DNA of 35,026 bases, taken from Myroides sp. N17-2 (GTDB lineage: Bacteria; Bacteroidota; Bacteroidia; Flavobacteriales; Flavobacteriaceae). The translations under genes and the position numbers were made by a program. The notes under the pieces are model-generated. The model worked only from the letters and a program-made list of their open reading frames with translations. It was not told the origin of the DNA and searched no databases. This document shows, piece by piece, positions 32,153-35,026 of this stretch. Position 1 is the stretch's first letter. Each line of letters opens with the position of its first letter. Location: positions 1-35,026 of the forward strand of contig NZ_NSGJ01000054.1 of assembly GCF_002286775.1 (NCBI RefSeq), in the 5' to 3' direction.

Positions 32153-32231
32153 GATAGAATAATGCTGATTTGATTTTGATAAAATCCTATACTGCTTAAG
32201 AGGTGATAAGGAACTCTTAGGTATATAGGTG

Positions 32232-32260
32232 AAAAAAGGAGCCATTGGCTCCTTTTTTTT
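32232..32260. terminator. bidirectional terminator between efflux operon and prfB
   Basis: Stem GGAGCC-ATT-GGCTCC flanked by six A on the left and eight T on the right; the T-run reaches into the prfB stop codon. Confidence 0.93.
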
Positions 32261-33357
32261 ATTCTTCTTCTCTCTGTCCCATCATCATTAGATATGCCTT
32301 TAAGAATTTGTCAATTTCTCCATCCATAACAGAATCTACATCAGTAGTTTCAAATTGAGTACGGACATCTTTGACTAATTTATAAGGATGCATCACATAG
32401 TTTCTGATTTGCGACCCCCATTCAATCTTCTTCTTATTAGCTTCGATTTCATCACGCATAGCTTGTTTCTTCTTCAGCTCTATTTCGTATAATTGAGACT
32501 TTAAAAGTTGCATCGCTTTCGTTTTGTTATCTAATTGAGAACGGGTTTCTGAGTTCTCAATGATAATACCAGTAGGGTGGTGACGCAGACGTACAGCAGT
32601 CTCTACTTTATTTACGTTTTGTCCACCAGCACCGCTAGAGCGCATAGTTTCCCACGAAATATCAGCAGGACTTACTTCGATCTGTATAGTATCATCCGCA
32701 AGTGGATATACATAAACAGACGCAAAAGATGTATGTCGCTTCGCATTACTGTCAAAAGGCGAGATACGGACAAGGCGGTGTACACCGTTTTCTCCTTTTA
32801 GATAACCAAAAGCAAACTCCCCATCGAACTCTAGTGTAACGGTTTTGACACCAGCTACCTCTCCAGCTTGATAGTTTAGTTCTTTTACATTTATCTTGTT
32901 CTTCTCTCCCCACATAATGTACATACGCATCAACATCGCTGCCCAATCACAACTCTCAGTACCACCGGCACCAGCTGTAATCTGTAATACGGCACTCATA
33001 CTGTCTCCTTCATCAGATAGCATATTCTTAAACTCTAGCTCCTCGATGATTTGCAAAGTTTTTTGATACTGTTCTACTACCTCTTCTTCTGTGTATTCTC
33101 CTTCTGCATAAAACTCTAAAAGAATCTTTAGTTCTTCTAAATTAGACATAGCAGATTCATAACCCTCTACCCATTTCTTTTTGGATTTGAGAGCTTTAAC
33201 GATGATTTCTGCTTCTTTTGGATGATTCCAAAAATCAGGAGCAAATGTCTTTTCTTCCTCGTTGGTTATTTCGATAAGCTTCTTATCGACGTCAAAGATA
33301 CCTCCTTAACGCACCAAGGCGATCAATAATATCCTTCTGTTGTTCTGTGGTTACCAT
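32259..33357 (-). CDS. prfB: peptide chain release factor 2 with programmed +1 frameshift
   Basis: The real start is ATG 33357 in another frame than the main body: 21 codons, in-frame UGA at 33294-33292, then +1 shift into the frame ending at 32259. The product is 365 residues, exactly the usual RF2 length, whereas the uninterrupted frame alone gives 296 and lacks the first helices. Recognition motif 'SPADIS..' (SPF in RF2 is the tripeptide; here 'ISPFDSNAKRHTSF') and the hydrolysis motif 'GAGGQNVNK' are present. RF2 reads UGA and UAA, so low RF2 promotes its own synthesis. A minus-strand -7 box TATTTTTG at 33380-33387 lies 23 bp upstream. Confidence 0.96.
33291..33306 (-). promoter_or_regulatory. 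RF2 programmed frameshift signal
   Basis: On the minus strand AGGAGGTATCTTTGAC: an internal Shine-Dalgarno-like AGGAGG, spacer TAT, slippery CTT, UGA stop and the following C, in the arrangement of the E. coli signal (AGGGGGTATCTTTGAC). Translation passes from CTT to GAC. Confidence 0.96.
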
Positions 33358-33405
33358 AATTTTTAATACTTTTATACCACAAAAATACTTATTCCTATTC
33401 AATTT

Positions 33406-34431
33406 ATGGAAATTAATTTAATCAGTGATACAATCACTAAGCCTACACCTGAAATGTTGAATTATATGATGAAAGCAAGGGTAGGGGATGATGTTTATAA
33501 GCAAGATGGAAGTACGAATGAATTAGAAATTGCTGTAGCTGAGTTGTTTGGAATGGAAGCTGCCCTTTTTTTTCCTTCAGGAACGATGGCAAATCAAGTA
33601 GCGATTAAGCTACATACACAGCCTGGAGATCACCTTATTTGCGATAAAAGCTCTCATATAAATATGTTTGAAGGCGGAGGAATAGCTGTGCATAGCGGAG
33701 TTAGTTGTGCATTAGTAGATGGAGATAGAGGAAGAATAACTGCTGAACAAGTCTTAGAAAACTATAATGATCCAACTAATTTTCACTTGCCAATAACTAA
33801 ATTAGTGTGTTTAGAGAATACAACTAATCTTGGTGGCGGTGCGTGTTATGAGTTGAATGAGATAGACCGCATTCGCGAGGTATGTAATCAGAAGGGATTA
33901 AAACTACACTTAGATGGAGCGAGATTATGGAATGCTTTAGTAGCAAAATCACAACATCCTAGTCAGTTCGGTGCTTTGTTTAATACGATATCAGTGTGTT
34001 TCTCTAAAGGCCTTGGAGCACCAGTAGGTTCTGTCTTATTAGGATCTAAAGAAGATATTAAAAAAGCTATTCGCATTCGTAAACTTATGGGTGGAGGAAT
34101 GCGTCAAACAGGATATCTAGCAGCAGCAGCATTGTTTGCACTTAAGAATAATGTAGGACGTCTACAACGTGATCATTTTAGAGCAAAGCAAATAGAAGCG
34201 GTTTTAAGCAAGAAGATTTGGATTAATGAGGTTTTGCCTGTTCAAACTAATATCGTTGTTTTTAGACTGCATGAGGTAGCTCAAAACAAGACGCTATTAG
34301 ATAAATTAAAACAAAAGAATATTTCTATTAGTGAAATGGGAGGTGGATGGCTTCGTATGGTGACACATTTAGATTATCGCGAAGTTATGCATGAGTATGT
34401 AATGGAGGCTTTAACTAGACTTGAACTATAA
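33406..34431 (+). CDS. ltaE: low-specificity L-threonine aldolase
   Basis: 341 residues, fold-type I PLP enzyme. 'NLISDTITKPTPEM', 'GDDVYKQDGSTNELE', 'FFPSGTMANQVAI', 'SSHINMFEGGG' (H84 stacks on PLP), 'LHLDGARLWNA' (D170) and the PLP lysine K201 in 'CFSKGLGAPVGSVLLG' are all present. Cleaves L-threonine/L-allo-threonine to glycine and acetaldehyde. Divergent from prfB with only 48 bp between start codons, so the promoters must overlap. Confidence 0.95.
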   Translation: MEINLISDTITKPTPEMLNYMMKARVGDDVYKQDGSTNELEIAVAELFGMEAALFFPSGTMANQVAIKLHTQPGDHLICDKSSHINMFEGGGIAVHSGVSCALVDGDRGRITAEQVLENYNDPTNFHLPITKLVCLENTTNLGGGACYELNEIDRIREVCNQKGLKLHLDGARLWNALVAKSQHPSQFGALFNTISVCFSKGLGAPVGSVLLGSKEDIKKAIRIRKLMGGGMRQTGYLAAAALFALKNNVGRLQRDHFRAKQIEAVLSKKIWINEVLPVQTNIVVFRLHEVAQNKTLLDKLKQKNISISEMGGGWLRMVTHLDYREVMHEYVMEALTRLEL

Positions 34432-34496
34432 TCGGATACTTTTGTAATCTATTTATATTTAAGACTTTTTATGTTTTTAGATAATATAAATTGCTT

Positions 34497-34504
34497 TACC
34501 TTTG
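34497..34504 (+). promoter_or_regulatory. -7 element of the DUF6787 gene
   Basis: TACCTTTG 19 bp before the ATG at 34524; a TTTTT string stands where the -33 element is expected. Confidence 0.55.
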
Positions 34505-34523
34505 TTTAGAATTAAATTAAATA

Positions 34524-34850
34524 ATGGAAAAACTAAAACAGCGTTGGGGACTTACGTCAAACTTTCAAGTAGTGGTTATTTTGATTGTCTTTGCTATTAC
34601 GGGATCGACAGCCGCATTTATTGCTAAACCTATTTTATCGTATTTAGGAATTGAAAGAGGTGTGATGAATCCTGTACTTTATTGGGTTTTATACATTGTA
34701 TTAATTCTGCCTGTATATAAAGTTATTTTATTATGTATTGGTACTTTATTCGGTCAACGTGAGTTCTTTTGGAACTTTGTAAAAAAGATGTTGAAGAATA
34801 TGGGAATGGGATTCTTGTTCCCTAAAGAGAAAAAGGAAGAGAATAAATAA
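34524..34850 (+). CDS. DUF6787-family small membrane protein
   Basis: 108 residues: amphipathic start 'LKQRWGLTSNFQ', helix 1 ('VVVILIVFAITGSTAAFI'), helix 2 ('VLYWVLYIVLILPVYKVILLCIGTLFG') and a basic cytoplasmic tail containing 'QREFFWNFVKKMLKNMG'. The 'RWGLTSNFQ' opening and 'GQ..FFW.FEKK' end match the DUF6787 proteins of Bacteroidota, whose function is unknown. Own promoter and own terminator. Confidence 0.8.
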   Translation: MEKLKQRWGLTSNFQVVVILIVFAITGSTAAFIAKPILSYLGIERGVMNPVLYWVLYIVLILPVYKVILLCIGTLFGQREFFWNFVKKMLKNMGMGFLFPKEKKEENK

Positions 34851-34874
34851 ATTACACATTGAAATAAATTATTT

Positions 34875-34903
34875 AAAAAGGCTACCCATGGGTAGCCTTT
34901 TTT
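34875..34903 (+). terminator. terminator after the DUF6787 gene
   Basis: Perfect palindrome, half-site AAAAAGGCTACCCA, followed by T-run (34898-34903). A-tract on the left allows use from the other strand as well, where the transposase gene ends at 34936. Confidence 0.93.
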
Positions 34904-34935
34904 ATGTTTTATAGGATCAATCTCAAAAGTTGTGT

Positions 34936-35026
34936 TTATGCATAAAGTTTAGTCAATCTGTATAAGAAGAAGTCAATATCTCTTACTCCTCTAAATTGAG
35001 CCCTGAATGCTTTAATTTTGGCATTA
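34936..35026 (-). CDS. transposase C-terminus (ISL3-like/ISAon1-like), cut by window end
   Basis: The last 30 codons, including the stop (TAA 34938-34936), of a minus-strand gene that continues beyond the window. The residues read 'NAKIKAFRAQFRGVRDIDFF' then 'LYRLTKLYA', which is the conserved end of DDE transposases of the ISL3-like type in Bacteroidota ('SFNAKIKAFR..FRGV....FF.FRL'). The insertion's right end should lie between 34904 and 34935; 'GGATCAATCTCAAAAGTTG' at 34914-34932 is a candidate terminal repeat, unproven because the other end is not seen. Confidence 0.8.
   Translation of the reverse strand, partial: NAKIKAFRAQFRGVRDIDFFLYRLTKLYA

Noticed and set aside
32259..33149. prfB as a truncated gene starting at 33149
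   Set aside because: The preceding 69 residues are encoded upstream in two frames joined by the standard frameshift signal, so the gene is intact.

Overview
The window looks like chromosomal DNA of a Bacteroidota bacterium, most likely Flavobacteriaceae (Myroides or Flavobacterium-like; genus is inference). The support is AT-rich DNA, many TAnnTTTG -7 promoter elements of the Bacteroidota type, A-rich leaders with almost no Shine-Dalgarno sequences, and protein types typical of the phylum (DUF6266, DUF6787, lipoproteins, an RND efflux set with a lipoprotein outer-membrane factor).

Layout. 1-7323: the 3' part of a very large, highly repetitive fibre-like surface protein (no start in the window), followed by a secreted L-type-lectin-like protein; together they look like an adhesion locus. 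7669-8295: a 2OG-Fe(II) oxygenase. 8341-10587 (minus): a PepSY-TM / DUF3649-like / DUF3325-like membrane operon of the kind linked to iron. 10829-12592 (minus): DUF1801 and GyrI-like proteins beside a YafY-type WYL regulator, with a good palindromic operator candidate. 12636-13826 (minus): an AAA/DUF4143 ATPase preceded by four 33-bp iterons. 14137-17815: a beta-barrel-like protein, an HMA metal chaperone, an Asp/Glu-racemase homologue with an altered catalytic position, and a LysR regulator next to a YeiH transporter with three alternating half-sites between them. 17994-20620: a lipoprotein and a solo acyl-CoA carboxylase beta subunit. 20621-21434 is a long non-coding stretch before a DUF6266 protein whose C-terminal extension is encoded by a heptanucleotide repeat array.

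22852-24611 is a DUF47 (PhoU-like)/PiT phosphate operon with two identical TTAACGTTAA palindromes upstream. Directly behind it a HigBA-type toxin-antitoxin pair sits between two near-identical copies of the PiT terminator. 25792-32152 holds a small membrane protein and an RND tripartite efflux operon. 32259-33357 (minus) is prfB; its true gene is longer than the simple open frame because it starts in another frame and carries the classical +1 programmed frameshift at an in-frame UGA. 33406-34850 holds threonine aldolase and a DUF6787 membrane protein. The window ends in the 3' end of an ISL3-like transposase.

No rRNA, tRNA, CRISPR array or complete insertion sequence was seen. The least explained items are the iteron-ATPase unit, the terminator-flanked toxin-antitoxin cassette, the heptamer array inside a coding region, and the paired palindromes of the phosphate operon.
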